From NCBI RefSeq assembly GCF_963678975.1, contig NC_089280.1, positions 19,025,863 through 19,089,862 on the forward strand: DNA of 64,000 nt, read 5' to 3'. The DNA is from Dysidea avara (lineage: Eukaryota; Porifera; Demospongiae; Dictyoceratida; Dysideidae). The notes beneath the pieces were generated by a model. That model ran no database searches. It had not been told where the DNA came from and saw nothing but the letters and a program-made list of their open reading frames with translations. Position numbers and translations under genes: made by a program. Below are positions 11,041 to 23,147 of this stretch, in pieces. The first letter of the stretch is position 1. Every line of letters starts with the position of its first letter.

Positions 11041-11709
11041 TCGATCACTGCACTGTAGTCAATAGTTTTATTATTGAAACACTCATCAAGTACATTGTTT
11101 ATTGTAACAAATGCACCATTCTAGCTTATCATGCATGGCAGTCTGGTTAGACTATTGTCAGCATTAGTGAATATGTCAGTGACTATGATATGTAGTATAC
11201 ATGCTATGATAAATAATAATCTGTTTTATATATAAATACAAAGCTGTGATTTAATGTTATTGCCTAGTGCTATGCAGTTCATGATCAGTGGGCAGAGAGG
11301 TGCAGTCTCTACAGAAAAGTTTTTGATCATGTGAGATGTAAGAATTCACCATTTCCCAAAACTCAAATGGCAGTTATTTTTAGCACAATAAGCAGCATCA
11401 TGCAAACATGTAACCCTCAATTATTATGGGCTCTATCTTTGTACTTGATCTATCCAAAACTTTATCAGACCGCAAACCATGCATCTAGTTTGGATAACCT
11501 GAATGTCCCAAACAGTGCGGGCTAAATACAGGAGTTTCACTAATGCAATTGAATGTATGCTGAATTAGTTGATAAACAGTGTACAGTAGATATATGTATA
11601 TGCAATACACAAAATGTAAGTACACATATTTTCATCAATGATCAAAGATTCAAAATGTCCTAGAATCTAACACAATTATATGTTCCAGTCACTATGTATT
11701 AGGACATTA
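11041..11709. other. no feature seen
   Basis: AT-rich sequence downstream of the minus-strand gene at 11710. It may contain that gene's 3' UTR; no coding signal, repeat partner or terminal repeat was found. Confidence 0.4.
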
Positions 11710-12537
11710 CTAATTCAGTTCAATGTCAACCTTGATATACTTGATGCGATATCTTTCACCAGGATCAGCACGGTACATCTCAAGATACAATCCCTGACTG
11801 AGGTCCAGCTTACGTTGATAATTAGCAATGTTAGTATATCCCTCATCATGCTCTGTGTGGCAGGAACCCCACCTCTCCTTTGGCCTGATTTGTAACCTGA
11901 CCTCACTAGAATACTTCCGTGAAGCTACTAAAGAACCTGCACCAGATTTCAGATTTGTAAATAGTTTGTTATTTATGTCAGCTTCATTCCCAAAACATGG
12001 AGAAAGTGCAGGGTAGTTTCCTTTGTCATGCATCTGAAAGCCTATAAATTATTTTCCATCACTTATTCCAAACCGTGGATCATGGTCTCCTTGAGCCACT
12101 CCAGTATCCATTGCAACAGTGATGGTTACAGTAATACTGTCAGTAGTGGATAGGATGCCAGGAGCCACCAGTTGGAGCTGTAGGGTCTGCTGATGAGCTA
12201 CAGTACCAGCAGGAATCTCATAATACTGAGGGTAGAGTGTAAATGGTCCAGTGATAGTGAAGTAAGAGTGTATCCAATCAGGTGTCATCAGTTGATGGTA
12301 GGGCAAAATGGTCTCTACAACCTGAATCTATTTTAATAAAGATAATAAACTAGTTAATGTGCATATATATACACACACATTTATACCAATGCGTACAGTA
12401 TAATTATAGTACTCAGCTTAACAAGCCACAGGATTGAGGATTCATAATGTACTTACCTGCTTGTCAGCATTCACTGCAGGAGAAAAGCAGATTGCTCCAA
12501 TAAGCATAAGAAAAGCAAATGAGACTGGAACTGACAT
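11710..12537 (-). pseudogene. secreted two-cysteine SDG family gene, copy A, one in-frame stop
   Basis: Two exons on the minus strand. Exon 1 (12457-12537, 27 codons) encodes a signal peptide, MSVPVSFAFLMLIGAICFSP, and ends in a good donor (CAG/gtaagtac). Exon 2 runs from about 12327 to 11710 and holds QLMTPDWIHSYF, DPRFGISDG, the two family cysteines (SPCFG and WGSCHTEH) and the ending KYIKVDIELN. A TAA falls right after the SDGK motif; copy D at 48450 has TCA (Ser) there, so a single C-to-A change explains it. Otherwise the frame is open on both sides. It closely resembles copy D (same subfamily). Function is unknown; the product would be secreted. It could be a recent pseudogene, a null allele or a sequence error. 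Confidence 0.75.
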
Positions 12538-12621
12538 ACTGGCAGTTCAGAGGAAACACTATTAACTAACCAAACTGGCAGTACACTTTGCAGTATGAAG
12601 TTGGTGTACAAGAAACTTCTC

Positions 12622-12629
12622 CTTTTATA
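12622..12629 (-). promoter_or_regulatory. TATA box of copy A
   Basis: TATAAAAG on the minus strand, 85 bp before the ATG. Copy D has the same octamer before its ATG (49263-49270). Confidence 0.5.
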
Positions 12630-12809
12630 GTGACTGCTACCAGATACAGCAGATGTTGTTGACGAATGACGATGCTATTATGTCATGCTACACTTTGCTG
12701 ATGCAGCTAGTTAGCTACATGATCCAAAATTAATTATTGTATTGAATTAAAATTTCCCCATTGAGTTATGTCACACGATTTATCATACAATTATAAAAAT
12801 TGTACATAA

Positions 12810-13320
12810 CTGTCTATAGTACTACTACATCAAAGGAATTCAATACACAAGGTGCTGCTTGTGACTATACATGATATTATCTAGGATATATTGATTTACA
12901 TTGATTTAATGTTGACCACTTGACTATATATAACCTTCAACACATACCTTTGCCTCTTGGATGCTGGCCGATGGTACACATTGTCCACCGCTAATTGTGG
13001 TGCATCTGCGCAATTGCAAGTATTCTTATTAAAGCACACTATTCCTATTATTGTCCACCGCGATCAAATGCCTGATGCTGCTATCGTGTTCAACATTAAA
13101 CTTAGTTTAAACTCCATCATGCCTATACAGCTTTGTATCAGTAGCTATACCACCATGGCAGGAACCACAGTATGACGTATATTGTAGTTACACAATAGGA
13201 CCCATCTCACAGTAGTGCAATACAGTAGCACACGCATACTGTACAATTGCAAACTGCTATACAAGACAATGTGTGTAGTCTTCAGAACAGCGGTGAAAAC
13301 ATTGTTTATATATATACACT
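12810..13320. repeat. duplicated flank P, partner at 47780-48080
   Basis: Shares 'catcaaaggaattcaa', a 'taccaccatggca' stretch and a 'gtgtagtcttca...ggtgaaaacattgtttata' stretch with 47780-48080, in the same order with indels. In the partner it lies just downstream (3') of copy D; here it lies upstream (5') of copy A. No gene seen. Confidence 0.65.
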
Positions 13321-14799
13321 AGTGGAAAATGTTGTCATCATTCAGATTGTTCTACACAACACAGATAATGTATAGCTATACCGATATGTATCATCATTTG
13401 AATTTTTGTAATGTGTATGCATACACAACACAACACATATAGAGTATAGGAAGGTGGATGCAAACATGATAAAGTGGAAGAATCTAACTAGATATAGCTA
13501 TACCATCAGGATGTAAATCGTTAGCTATTGCAGTAAAGGTGTTAGGTGACTTACATGCTGTAGCAGCATCAGCATTTACAACACAGTCTAACACGTGTGA
13601 TTTATGCCCACATATCTTGGTTCACAATGTATTATTATGTCACATTAGTTGTCCTGCATGTAAAGCAGGTACCAATGCTTTTGTTTGTTCTTTACAGCAC
13701 GTTGAAGGCACTGGTAGGGAAGACTCACTTGGAGTCACTCCTGTCCCACAACCAGGTAGGCATATTATGATATCACGTAGTTGTTTGCTGGTATTGCATG
13801 TTATGACTGTATAGGGAAAGTATTATCTATAGCAACAGGACATAGGTAAGACTAATTGTTCAGACATTAAAAAATATTTTTCTGAACATACAACCTTCTA
13901 ATATTATAGTGGACAGTATAACATATAACATTGCTATGGTTTTGTAGCTGCATAGATATAGCAAAGCTTCAAAAAAAGAAGAAAATCATATGCTACGATT
14001 CCTTAGCATCTTCAAATGTTGAAGGACTTGGAGAAGTCATTCGTTGAGCATGCTGACAGTTGCAATAAACATGCATTTCAAATTTATTCAGTTTAGGCAA
14101 GAGTTCATAATATTATGAACTCTTGGTTTAGGTAATACTATAGGCATAGGTAATACCAAGAGTTCAACTGGTGGTTTTGAAGCCATACATGAAGCCATAT
14201 ACTTATATGATAGCTGTGTTGGGACCTATATTGAGGCAGTCTCATTAACAAATGGCTATAACCTTTTTACAGCTTGGCTGTTTTTGCCTTTTGCATGGAT
14301 AGATAAGTATGAAATATATTATAACTCACACCTTACTAAGGTTCAGATAGTAGTGGAGAGGCCTGCAGGGAAACAGTATAGCGAGTCAGTATAATAGCAG
14401 CCCAATAGTTAGAGAAGGCTCCAGGTTCGATACCAAGATATGGCAATTGCTGTTGCTGTTTCAAGGACTTTTACTTAACCACGTGTGGCCAGCTGTAGTA
14501 CTGGAAATACGTAGTTGTGCAATAAGATCTAAGGATACAGCTGAAGAACAGACTGTGGCTGATGTTGTCTTTTTCTGACAAAACAACACGAATAATTAAA
14601 ATCTCAATGCAGAATAAATTCTCATGATTATGAGTCTCTGAGACATATTGTTTGGGATATATATGTATACAGTCCACTTTTATACTGCATGGGTATTACG
14701 GCTGAAATGTATGCATTCATGCCAACAAGTTAAGCAAAATTTGAGAGATCTGTAAAACTGTATCTATAGCTTATCAAAAGGCTTCATCCAGGGATTCTA
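13321..14799. other. no gene; fragment of a fold-back end
   Basis: By the order in the second block, a family gene would be expected between flank P and flank Q, but none is present. 14262-14300 carries TTTTTACAGCTTGGCTGTTTTT, the outer end of the fold-back family seen at 22.3 and 45.1 kb. A 90-codon frame at 13539-13814 has no recognisable features. Confidence 0.45.
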
Positions 14800-15180
14800 G
14801 CCCACACATATACATACTAGCAATCCAGTAAAAATACTTTTTTTATTTTCAAAATTATAATTATGCTTTAACTAGCTATGTATGCATTGTAGGCATAATC
14901 TGTTAAGCATAATATTATTGTATCAAAAGCACAGATAAACTCACTGGTATGGCAAGTAGGCTAATAACGTAATTTTCAAAATGATGCTATTGTTAGATGA
15001 CGATGATGATGATGATGGTAGCACTTCATTGTAACTGTTGATGATCCTATCTTAGCAGGAAACCAAGCCATGACAGCCACAGTCAGAATAAAATTTATAT
15101 GCAGTAGTTCACGTCGTGAGAATTACAATAATTAAACCTTTAATACATATTATAAGAGGTTCTACTTTGAGGTATGCTGA
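14800..15180. repeat. duplicated flank Q, partner at 49350-49740
   Basis: Matches 49350-49740 over 'caatccagtaaaaa', 'tgcattgtagg', 'tagcacttcattgtaactg' and 'gatcctatcttagcagg' in order. A short GAT microsatellite (15000-15016) is expanded here. Non-coding. Confidence 0.7.
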
Positions 15181-16139
15181 GTAATATTATCTATAAATAC
15201 CAAACATGAGTAACAAAATGTGTAGTGCAGTTTTATAAAATAGTTTGAATTATTGCTTGTTAGCTGCATGTTGCTAGAAGGTAAAGTCACCACTAGCTGG
15301 GTCTGAGATTTCTTGTGTATTTCACAGTTTAGTTTCAAGATTCTGATTTCCTATATTTAGTGCAGGTTTTAGCCTTCTCACAAGTCCCTAGTAGAATAGC
15401 TAGCACTTTAAGATACAGAGAGACTAGAGGTCTGTGCTTATGGCAGCTATCAGCTATTCATATAGTCACTCATACACATAGTGTATTCATGGTCATTTCT
15501 ATTTTTTAATTTCTATCTCCTAGCATCCAAAGGATAATGCTTTTTTAGTAACTGCCAAGCTCAAAACTTTAGTTCCTTGTTTGTACTTTGTGTCGACAAC
15601 TTGTATGGCTTATGGTAAAGTGTATGTAAACTGCAAAGTTCATGGTATGTATGTAGGTGATAGGTAGCACACATTATGCTCTCCTACCAGCATTGAAAAC
15701 AGACAGAGCAACACATTATACTTATCTATTGAACATCACAATTAATAAAAGTGCACAGAATCTGTTTCACAAAGACGCTAAATTTTGATAAGGCTTTAAA
15801 TTTTGAGTGTAGATTTGACTCCCTGTATTGGCAGGTCTTTCCTTCTTACAGCAGTGTCAGATCCAGGAAGACAATTACTTGGAATTCTCTTTTTGGCTGG
15901 CAAAAGCTCTATCACTTTTATTGACAAAAAATATTTTGATGAGTAAAACTTTTAATACACTAAATGGATTACAGGGAAATGATCAAATTCATGATTCATT
16001 CCTGTTAAACAGACTGTCACTTAAAGATTTTAAGTTCAGTAGCATTAAACAATATAATTGCCTTTGCTTGTGGCACAACTATACGACTTCAAATTATTTT
16101 TAACGGGAGTATGTATCATTGATAAAATTAATGTCACTT
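15181..16139. other. no feature seen
   Basis: Lies between flanks Q and R. A 91-codon frame (15828-16103) shows no signal peptide, motif or paralogue and is probably chance. Confidence 0.4.
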
Positions 16140-16400
16140 TATTCCTTGTGCAGCGCAGTCATGCAGTTTTCCAGACTGACACGATGAGCTACAATGGTAG
16201 CATATAGGCCAATTAAGCAACAGAGCAAAGGTAACCTACATAAGTAATCAATGAGATTTATAGTGGCAGACAAGCAGCAAGGTGATAAATTAGATCACCA
16301 TGATTGTGCTGTTGATGACTGATGAATGATATAGACAAGTAACTGTGAGTGTATGTATGTACATAAGGAATTCCCTATTGTTGTATATACCACTATACAA
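16140..16400. repeat. duplicated flank R, partner at 50375-50645
   Basis: Shares 'gcagtcatgcagttttc', 'aattagatcac.atgattgtgctg' and 'ttgttgtatata' stretches with the region downstream of copy D's flank Q. Non-coding. Confidence 0.65.
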
Positions 16401-16602
16401 CATGATCTCTGGTGTCTATAATCTCCACCACATGGTCAGGGATGAAGCAGTTGCATTCCAGGTGGATGTTTGAGGTAGGTAGGATCTAATGGCAAGCACT
16501 ATGGATTATGTACTGCCACCTCCTTTGTGTGTGGTGAGATCCACCAAATCTCCCTGCATACAAAAGTTTTGCTTCAGTTCTTGGACAAGAATCATGACCC
16601 CA

Positions 16603-16857
16603 TCAAACATAGACTAGTAAGGTTCTCCTTGGTCCTGTTAATCTTTGATCTCCTTTATCACCACGAGCTAGAGGACCAACATCTTCCTTGGCATCCTGTA
16701 CCTCATCACGACCATCTCTACATCCTGGTAAACCTTGATCTCCCTTTGATCCTTGGTTTCCCTTTGGTCCATGAGGACTAACATCTCCTTTCACGCCTGG
16801 TACTCCATTGCAACCATCTTGGCCATCTTTAGGTGCCTTGTGCACCATCTCTACCAT
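16603..16857 (-). pseudogene. decayed collagen-like triple-helix segment
   Basis: Translation on the minus strand gives regular Gly-X-Y triplets (GQDGCNGVPGVKGDV, then GPKGNQGSKGDQGLPG), after which the register slips and Gly is lost at several positions. Short Gly-X-Y stretches with many Lys/Asp fit an invertebrate short-chain or fibril-associated collagen. There is no signal peptide, C-terminal NC1 domain or flanking Gly-X-Y exon nearby. The triplet register breaks suggest a dead exon or retained fragment. It is too short for a subfamily call. Confidence 0.6.
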
Positions 16858-17619
16858 GTAACAGTTTAATAATTGTGCTATCTGCTTTAATTACCTTACT
16901 CACAACATGAGTTTATCAAGTCATGCCAATTGGAAAGGTTATAAGACTGGTTTTGTCAGACTGGATTACATTTGTGTTTATATGCTTGTAGAAACACTAC
17001 AGTGGTTGCATATGTATGCCATGTGAATATCAAAGGAAAAGAGAGCAGTGCAGTACTTTTAACAAACTAAACCATGCAGTATTCTAATCTAGATGAATAT
17101 AAAGTCATGCTAAAGAGTCACAGTGATGATTGCTGCTGGCATGGATCTCCATAACACACACATAGGCACTGACATCAGTCCTTAAATAAATAAGGTTTAT
17201 TGAGGCAGCTTCATAATAGTTTCAAATACTGTATATGCATACATGTAGTTTAACCAGAGTTTTTGACAACCAATTAAGGTTTTTGAATACCAGGATTTTT
17301 GACTCACGTGGCCAGGGCTAACTGTACTCTACAATGAATGAATGGCTGGCTAAAGAGACATATCTATATATAGGAACAGCATATCAAATGATTTCCACCT
17401 CAAAAAGAGATGTGCATGAAACATGCATGCTACACCCTATCACGAATGTATACTGTTTGATATATCCACTAATTGCCTGCACTAACCTACTGTATAAAAT
17501 GAAATTTTGGTCAGCTTAATACTTTACTAACAATAGAAAACTGTTGATTGGTTTAAAAGGTCAAGCCACTTGAGGTGCTATTATAGTGTGATACTGTGTT
17601 AAGTAACTGAACCCCAATC
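16858..17619. other. no feature seen
   Basis: AT-rich; no coding signal, terminal repeats or partner copies recognised. Confidence 0.4.
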
Positions 17620-18300
17620 ATCAGGCCTAGGGCTCTGTTCTAGGCCTGTTGCTATTTCAATCTATTTTAACTATGATCCTCCTATTGCCATTACTGATGT
17701 TAATGTCAGGATAATATGCTACTGTATCTTGATGATATAGAATTGCATTATTGTCATCATGACATTAGCATATCTGAACTAACTTTTGTACTTGCATTCC
17801 CTTTGTTTCTCACCTTTGTACGTTATTCTAATAATATTAATGATAATAACTAGACAACTATAGCAGACAATATAGTGTGCCATTGTACAGCTTTTTATGT
17901 GGCTAGCTGCCTAAAACTAAGTGCCCCAAAATTCTCAGAGATATTTAATATCAGGTCTCAACAATCCACCCAAGGTAATCTACGCAACATCACTTATTGG
18001 AAAAATGTGTGCCTGTCTGCCTGATATAGTATCTCCATCACAGTGGTTCAAAGTGATTAATTTTGCCACAAATTAGGATCTCTCCGTAAGACATTGCCAG
18101 GTTGTCAGTATACACTCCTAGGTATCGTACACACAATCGAATGATAAATGCAGTTTTCTACCAAATATCAGTCACCTCAAAAACTAGAGAGTTCACTTAC
18201 ATTTTGTCTCATCAATTGACTTGTAGTTCTTCTGTGTTTAATCTTATACCTTTGCTGGACATTGCAGATTCCATACTATATACCATTCAAATTCACAAGA
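17620..18300 (+). mobile_element. decayed LINE reverse-transcriptase region
   Basis: Contains a GSVLGLLLF-like block at about 17633-17660 followed by scattered RT-like residues and many stops. It is related to 1-310 and its end resembles 1800-1840 ('attgcagattccatactat'). It lies directly before the composite repeat head at 18320. Confidence 0.45.
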
Positions 18301-18319
18301 TTTTAACAAAAAATCACTA

Positions 18320-19090
18320 TCAAGACACACGGTAGTGTGTCGTGCGGCCCAAGATTCCGGCGCTCCACACCGTGAGTATATTTACAGGAAGAAAGTAAAC
18401 GCAATTTTCACACCTTTGTAGCTCTGTGATGCTTTAATCAGCTTTATCCGATTGAAACCAAAGTTGCTACAGAAGTGCCGGGTAGGTAGGGGAGTCCACA
18501 TCCCAAATTTGAAGAAAATCGCTCAAGCCATTTCCGAGATACGAGTTGCCAAAGATTGGGTTTTTTTTCTTCGTTTTTTTCTTCTACTTCTTTTCGCACA
18601 CTTTGCAAAATCCGCCATAAAACACGAATGCGTGCTCCAATTGGGCTGAAATTTTTCACACTTAAAGGGCTCATTAAGGCGAATCTCAGTACCAAGTTTG
18701 GTAGGAATCCGATGAACATTCACGGAATTATGACCGATTATTTGCGTACAATAAGGTCGAAGGTCTGTCACGCCCACAGGGTAAACCGCTTGAAGGAATG
18801 AGCTGAAAATTGCTATGTAGATGGAGTAACTATCGTAGGAGTGCCTTTTTGTGTTTGAAAGGAATCCAGTTAAAAGCCATCGAGATATGACACAAAACCC
18901 AACCTATGTCACAATTACGCGATTGATTTTTATGAACAATAAACTATTAGTTTTCACGCCTACCAGGCAAACCGCTTAGAGCAGTGAGCTGAAAATCGGT
19001 GTGTAGCTGGAATAATTATCATAGAAAGTCCTTGCAGTAGTACAGAAGAATCGGTGTACAAACCACTGAGTTATGAACCAACTACGTGTA
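18320..19090 (+). repeat. composite repeat 1, unique head
   Basis: About 770 bp closely matching 38893-39665 in the same orientation. Both start at the same base, TCAAGACACACGGTAG, preceded by A, and both open with a GC-rich imperfect hairpin (CACGGT...ACCGTG over about 47 bp). The interior is not convincingly coding: open frames here do not hold in copy 2. At its right edge the dyad module (19091-19140) leads into the 31-bp minisatellite. The A/TC start is compatible with a Helitron 5' end, but no CTRR 3' end was found. Confidence 0.75.
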
Positions 19091-19149
19091 GCATATGCGA
19101 GATCGAGATACTCTAATAGAACAGTCACCCTAATAGAGCATTCAACTAC

Positions 19150-21400
19150 GTTTATAACTTACTCCATAATAGAATTATATTGCGTTGCAAGTTATTCTGT
19201 AGGGAGTTCAGCTACAAACAGTTAATCTCATAGACAATTCAGCTACAAGCAAGTCACCCTGTAGAGAGTTCAGCTACAAATATGTCGCTGTAGAGATTCA
19301 GAACATTATAAGTCACACTGAAGAAAATTCAGTTATAAACAAGTCATCCTGTAGAGACTTCAGCTACAAACAAGTCACTGCGTAGAGGGTTCAGCTACAA
19401 AAAAGCTACCCAGTAGAGAGTTCATCTAGATCAGCTACAAACAAGTTACTTTATACAATGTTCAGCTACAAGTAAGTCACTCTGTAGAGAGTTCAGCTAC
19501 AAAGAAACCACCATGTAAAGAGTTCAACTGCAAACAAATCACCCTGTAGAGAGTTCAGCTATGAACATATCACCCTATAGAGTTCAGCTAGAAAAAGTCA
19601 TCCTGTAGAGAGATCAGCTAGAAGGATCACCTTGTAGAGAGTTCAACTGCAAATAAATCACCCTGCAGATAGTTCAGCTACAAACAAGTCACCCTGTAGA
19701 GAGATCAGCTAGAAGAAGTTACCTTGTAGAGAGTGCGGCTACAAAGAAACCACCATGTAGAGAGTTCAGCTGCAAATAAATCATCTGTAAAGAGTTCAGA
19801 CAGAAACAAGTTTACCCTGTAGAGAGATCAGCTAGAAACAAGTCACCCTGTAGATAGATCAGCTACAAAGAAACCATCCTGTAGAGAGTTCAATTACAAA
19901 CAGATAACACTATAGAGAGTTCAGCTAGAAACAAGTCACCGTGTAGAGAGATCAGCTAGAAACAAGTCATCCAGAGATCAGCTAGAAACAAGTCACCGTG
20001 TAGAGAGATCAGCTAGAAACAAGTCATCCAGAGATCAGCTAGAAATAAGTCACCCTGCAGAGAGATCAGCTAGAAACAAGTCACCCTGTAGAGAGATCAG
20101 CTACAAAGAAACCATCCTGTAGAGAGTTTAGCTACAATCAAGTTACACTATAGAGAGATCTGCTAGAAGCAAATCATCTTGTAGAGAGTTCAGTTGCAAA
20201 AAAATCATCCTGTAGAGAGTTCAGCCACCCTGTAGAGAGTTCAGCTAGAACAAGTCACCTTGTAGAGAGTTCAGCTACAAAGAAACCACCATGTAGAGAG
20301 TTTAGCTACAAACAAATCATCTGTAGAGAGTTCAGCCAGAAACGAGTTCACCCTGTAGAGAGATCAGCTAGAAATAAGTCACCCTGTAGAGAGATCAGCT
20401 ACAAAGAAACCATCCTGTAGAGAGTTCAATTACAAACAGATCACCCTATCAGCTAGAAACAAGTCACCGTGTAGAGAGATCAGCTAGAAACAAGTCACCC
20501 TGTAGAGAGATCAGCTAGAAACAAGTCACCCTGTAGAGAGATCAGCTAGAAACAAGTCACCCTGTAGAGTGATCAGCTACAAAGAAACCATCCTGTAGAG
20601 AGTTCAATTACAAACAGATAACCTTATAAAGAGTTCAGCTAGAAACAAGTCACCGCGTAGAGAGATCAGCTAGAAACAAGTCACCCTGTAGAGAGATCAG
20701 CTAGAAACTAGTCACCTTGTAGAGAGATCAGCTACAAAGAAACCATCCTGTAGATATTTCAGCTACAATCAAGTTACACTATAGAGAGATCAGCTAGAAA
20801 CAAATCATCTTGTAGAGAGTTCAGTTGCAAACAAATCACCCTGTAGAGAGTTCAGCCACCCTGTAGAGAGTTCAGCTAGAATAAGTCACCTTGTAGAGAG
20901 TTCAGCTACAAAGAAACCACCAAGTAGAGAATTCAGCTGCAAACAAATCACCCTGTAGATAGTCCAGCTAGAAACAAATCATCCTGTAGAGAGTTCAGCA
21001 AGAAATAAATCAACCTGAAAAGAGTTCAGCTACAAACAACAGGGGCGGATCCAGAGTTTGGAAAGAGGGGGGGGCACCTTTCTGAAAAACAGTTTCAGAC
21101 CAAAAAAAAAAAAAAAAAAGGTCACGACAATAATAGCTAGTTATACTTACCAACTATATCACGTCTGTTATGTAAAATAAAATCCTATTTATAGCTTCAT
21201 AGGTAAGCTACACTGCCTCATGAACATTGTGACTGCTTTATTAGAGTAATTGACTGCTCTATTAGAGTATCTCGATCTTGTATGCAATTTCTTGAAGGGG
21301 GGGGGGGGGGGCATTTGCCCCAAATGCCCCATCCTGGATCCGCCACTGAACAATGAGAGTTTCAACTACAGTTCAGTTATGTAAGAAGTCACCTTATTAA
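19150..21400 (+). repeat. minisatellite array 1, unit about 31 bp
   Basis: Tandem units of the type GTAGAGAGATCAGCTAGAAA plus CAAGTCACCCT, diverged at a few positions per unit. The period of 31 bp is not a multiple of three and no long frame crosses it. Variants alternate (AAAGAAACCATCC and GAAACAAGTCACC types), giving local higher-order order around 19800-20800. A MITE (21040-21348) is inserted near its right end and the array resumes after it. Confidence 0.9.
21040..21348 (-). mobile_element. MITE with CAGKGGCGGATCC ends, in minisatellite 1
   Basis: Ends CAGGGGCGGATCC and GGATCCGCCACTG; 5-bp direct repeat AACAA on both sides (21035-21039, 21349-21353). It is an inverted-orientation relative of 27520-27869, sharing the poly-A/poly-G tracts and the 'ttatagcttcataggtaagc' interior. 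It includes a pair of dyad modules at 21229-21290. Non-coding. Confidence 0.8.
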
Positions 21401-21558
21401 CTACAGTATGTGATAATCATCATTCAATGTTAAATATACAAATATTTCATCAGACAAAAGCTATACACACTCCTTTGATCCACAATTCCTGCAGTAAAGA
21501 AAAAAACAAGTTAAAACGAAGCATCAAAGCCACATGGCCAGCTTTGTGGCTTGCCATA

Positions 21559-21981
21559 AGGCCAGGCCAAGTTGATTGACAGTTTATCGTCCGGGATATT
21601 TGAAAAAATCATGCGGGCGGGAGGTCATTTTTCATATTTCATAATTTTTTTAACATGGAAAAACATTTAAAAAATAGCTTCACACAGTTGCTAGCTACTT
21701 TAACAATGATTTCAGAGCTTATTTGATTACGTCACGGTTAATACTTAGCTATTCGTTTATGCAATCTCCCTTTAGAAATCCATTTATTGAAGGTACTAAC
21801 AAGACCAGGCTGGGAATAATCGTCACGTTTGTTGCACACACCATGTTTTATATACAAAACGAGTTCAGAAGCGTAAGCAATGATTATCACGTGAGAAATA
21901 ATGAATTATGAAATTATTGCTCTATTCCTAAAAACCCATGCGGGCGGTGACGATAAACTGTGAATTAATTTGGCCTGGCCT
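21559..21981. mobile_element. MITE with AGGCCAGGCCAA ends, nested in a fold-back
   Basis: Inverted ends of about 32 bp: AGGCCAGGCCAAGTTGATT on the left and its near complement before 21981, each leading into a TTTATCGTC/GACGATAAA block and a GCGGGCGG patch. It separates the outermost part of the fold-back element (21515-21558) from the rest (21982 on), as judged from the uninterrupted copy at 44765. Confidence 0.65.
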
Positions 21982-22345
21982 AAAAAAGAAGTGATATCTA
22001 AACCAAAACAGCCAAGCTGTAAAAAAAGAGTGCGGCCCCAAAAAAGGCCAAGGTGAAAAAAGATGTGAAATCCAAGGTGGCGGCCAAAACATGGCTGTGA
22101 TGGTAGGTTAATTGCAAAAATTTTTATTACGACAATTCAGGTGAATTTGGTGCTGAATCCTAGTGGAGGCAACGCAAATTCACCTGAATTGTCGTAATTA
22201 AATTTTTTGCCATTAACCTACCATCACAGCCATTTCTTGGCCGCCACCTTGGATTTCACATCTTTTTTCACCTTGGCCTTTTTGGGGGCCACATTCTTTT
22301 TTTACAGCTTGGCTGTTTTGGTTTAGATCTTATTTACATATCACT
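21982..22345. mobile_element. fold-back element, about 170-bp arms
   Basis: Nearly perfect inverted arms around a centre near 22155. The outer part reads AAACAGCCAAGCTGTAAAAA on the left and its complement on the right; the inner part reads ATTCACCTGAATTGTCGTAA. It shares its whole plan with 44765-45175. No frame crosses it. Confidence 0.85.
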
Positions 22346-22800
22346 TTTAAAACTGCTTTGTCTATGACAAATCATTGTCTGTAGTGCATTTAAACTACAG
22401 AAAGAGAAGCCTGTATTATTGTGGCACTATATACCATTCGAACAGCTTTCCCAACTCATTGAAGCAGGATCGTAAAAATAATTTTAAGATGAATTATTTA
22501 GCTATGTAAATATTAATTTGTTCAGGGAATAGCTGAAAAACAGCTTGGCTGATGCTGGCTCCTTGTTGACATAACTATTGTTTTAAAGTAGTTTCTAAAT
22601 GGAACTATCTAACAACATGTAACAACTAAAATTTTGCATTAGCATTTACCCCTTTAATATGGCTTGCTAATTAAATATATCAAAAATCAATGACTGCACA
22701 CATTGTTTAAATTGTATACAATAGCAGAACCCTAAAATCACAGCTTATCATTTCTTAAGCCTAGTGATGTTAGCTGTAACCAAACCTAAGAATACTGGTG
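22346..22800. other. no feature seen
   Basis: Non-coding AT-rich stretch that would include the 3' flank of the broken family gene at 22801. Confidence 0.4.
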
Positions 22801-23147
22801 TTAGTTCTCATGAATCTCCACCTTGATGTCATTAAAAATATATTGTTCATCTGTATTCTCCCTGTACACTTCTAACCACAGGCCTTGATCTGGATAGATG
22901 CTTTGAGTAAAACTAACTGGTGAAATTACTCCACTATCACTAGCAATGAAGCATGATCCCCAACGTTGAGATGGTTTGAATGTCATGAGTTGTTCAGGTT
23001 CAGTTGATGATTCAGGTCTATTATAGGAAAATCGTGTCCTAGAATCAAGAACATCCTCCATGGTTGCTTGTATTCCTCGACAATATGGAGAATCTCTTAG
23101 CTCAAATCCTATTCCATATATTCCATCAGATAGGAAGAACTCAGGAT
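22801..23147 (-). pseudogene. secreted two-cysteine SDG family gene, copy B1, 5' half lost
   Basis: The remaining C-terminal half starts at PEFFLSDG and holds YGIGFELRDS, both family cysteines (PYCRGIQAT, RWGSCFIAS), SPVSFTQSIYPDQGLWLEVY and the ending DIKVEIHEN. It is closest to copy B2 at 25778. A LINE 3' tail of TAA repeats abuts the PEFF codon, so the LINE at 23148-24205 took the place of the N-terminal half. No signal-peptide exon or 5' half is found beyond the LINE, so sequence was lost as well as interrupted. The remaining frame is open. Confidence 0.85.

Noticed and set aside
14400-14450. Pol III B-box-like GGTTCGATACC
   Set aside because: No convincing A box or cloverleaf, and no second copy in the window to support a SINE.
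18444-18801. Several 80-90-codon frames in the composite repeat head
   Set aside because: They are not kept in the second copy at 38893-39665 and cover the same DNA in conflicting frames.
18320-21400. Firm Helitron call for the composite repeat
   Set aside because: The A/TC start and hairpin fit, but no CTRR 3' end, Rep/helicase frame or empty site is visible.
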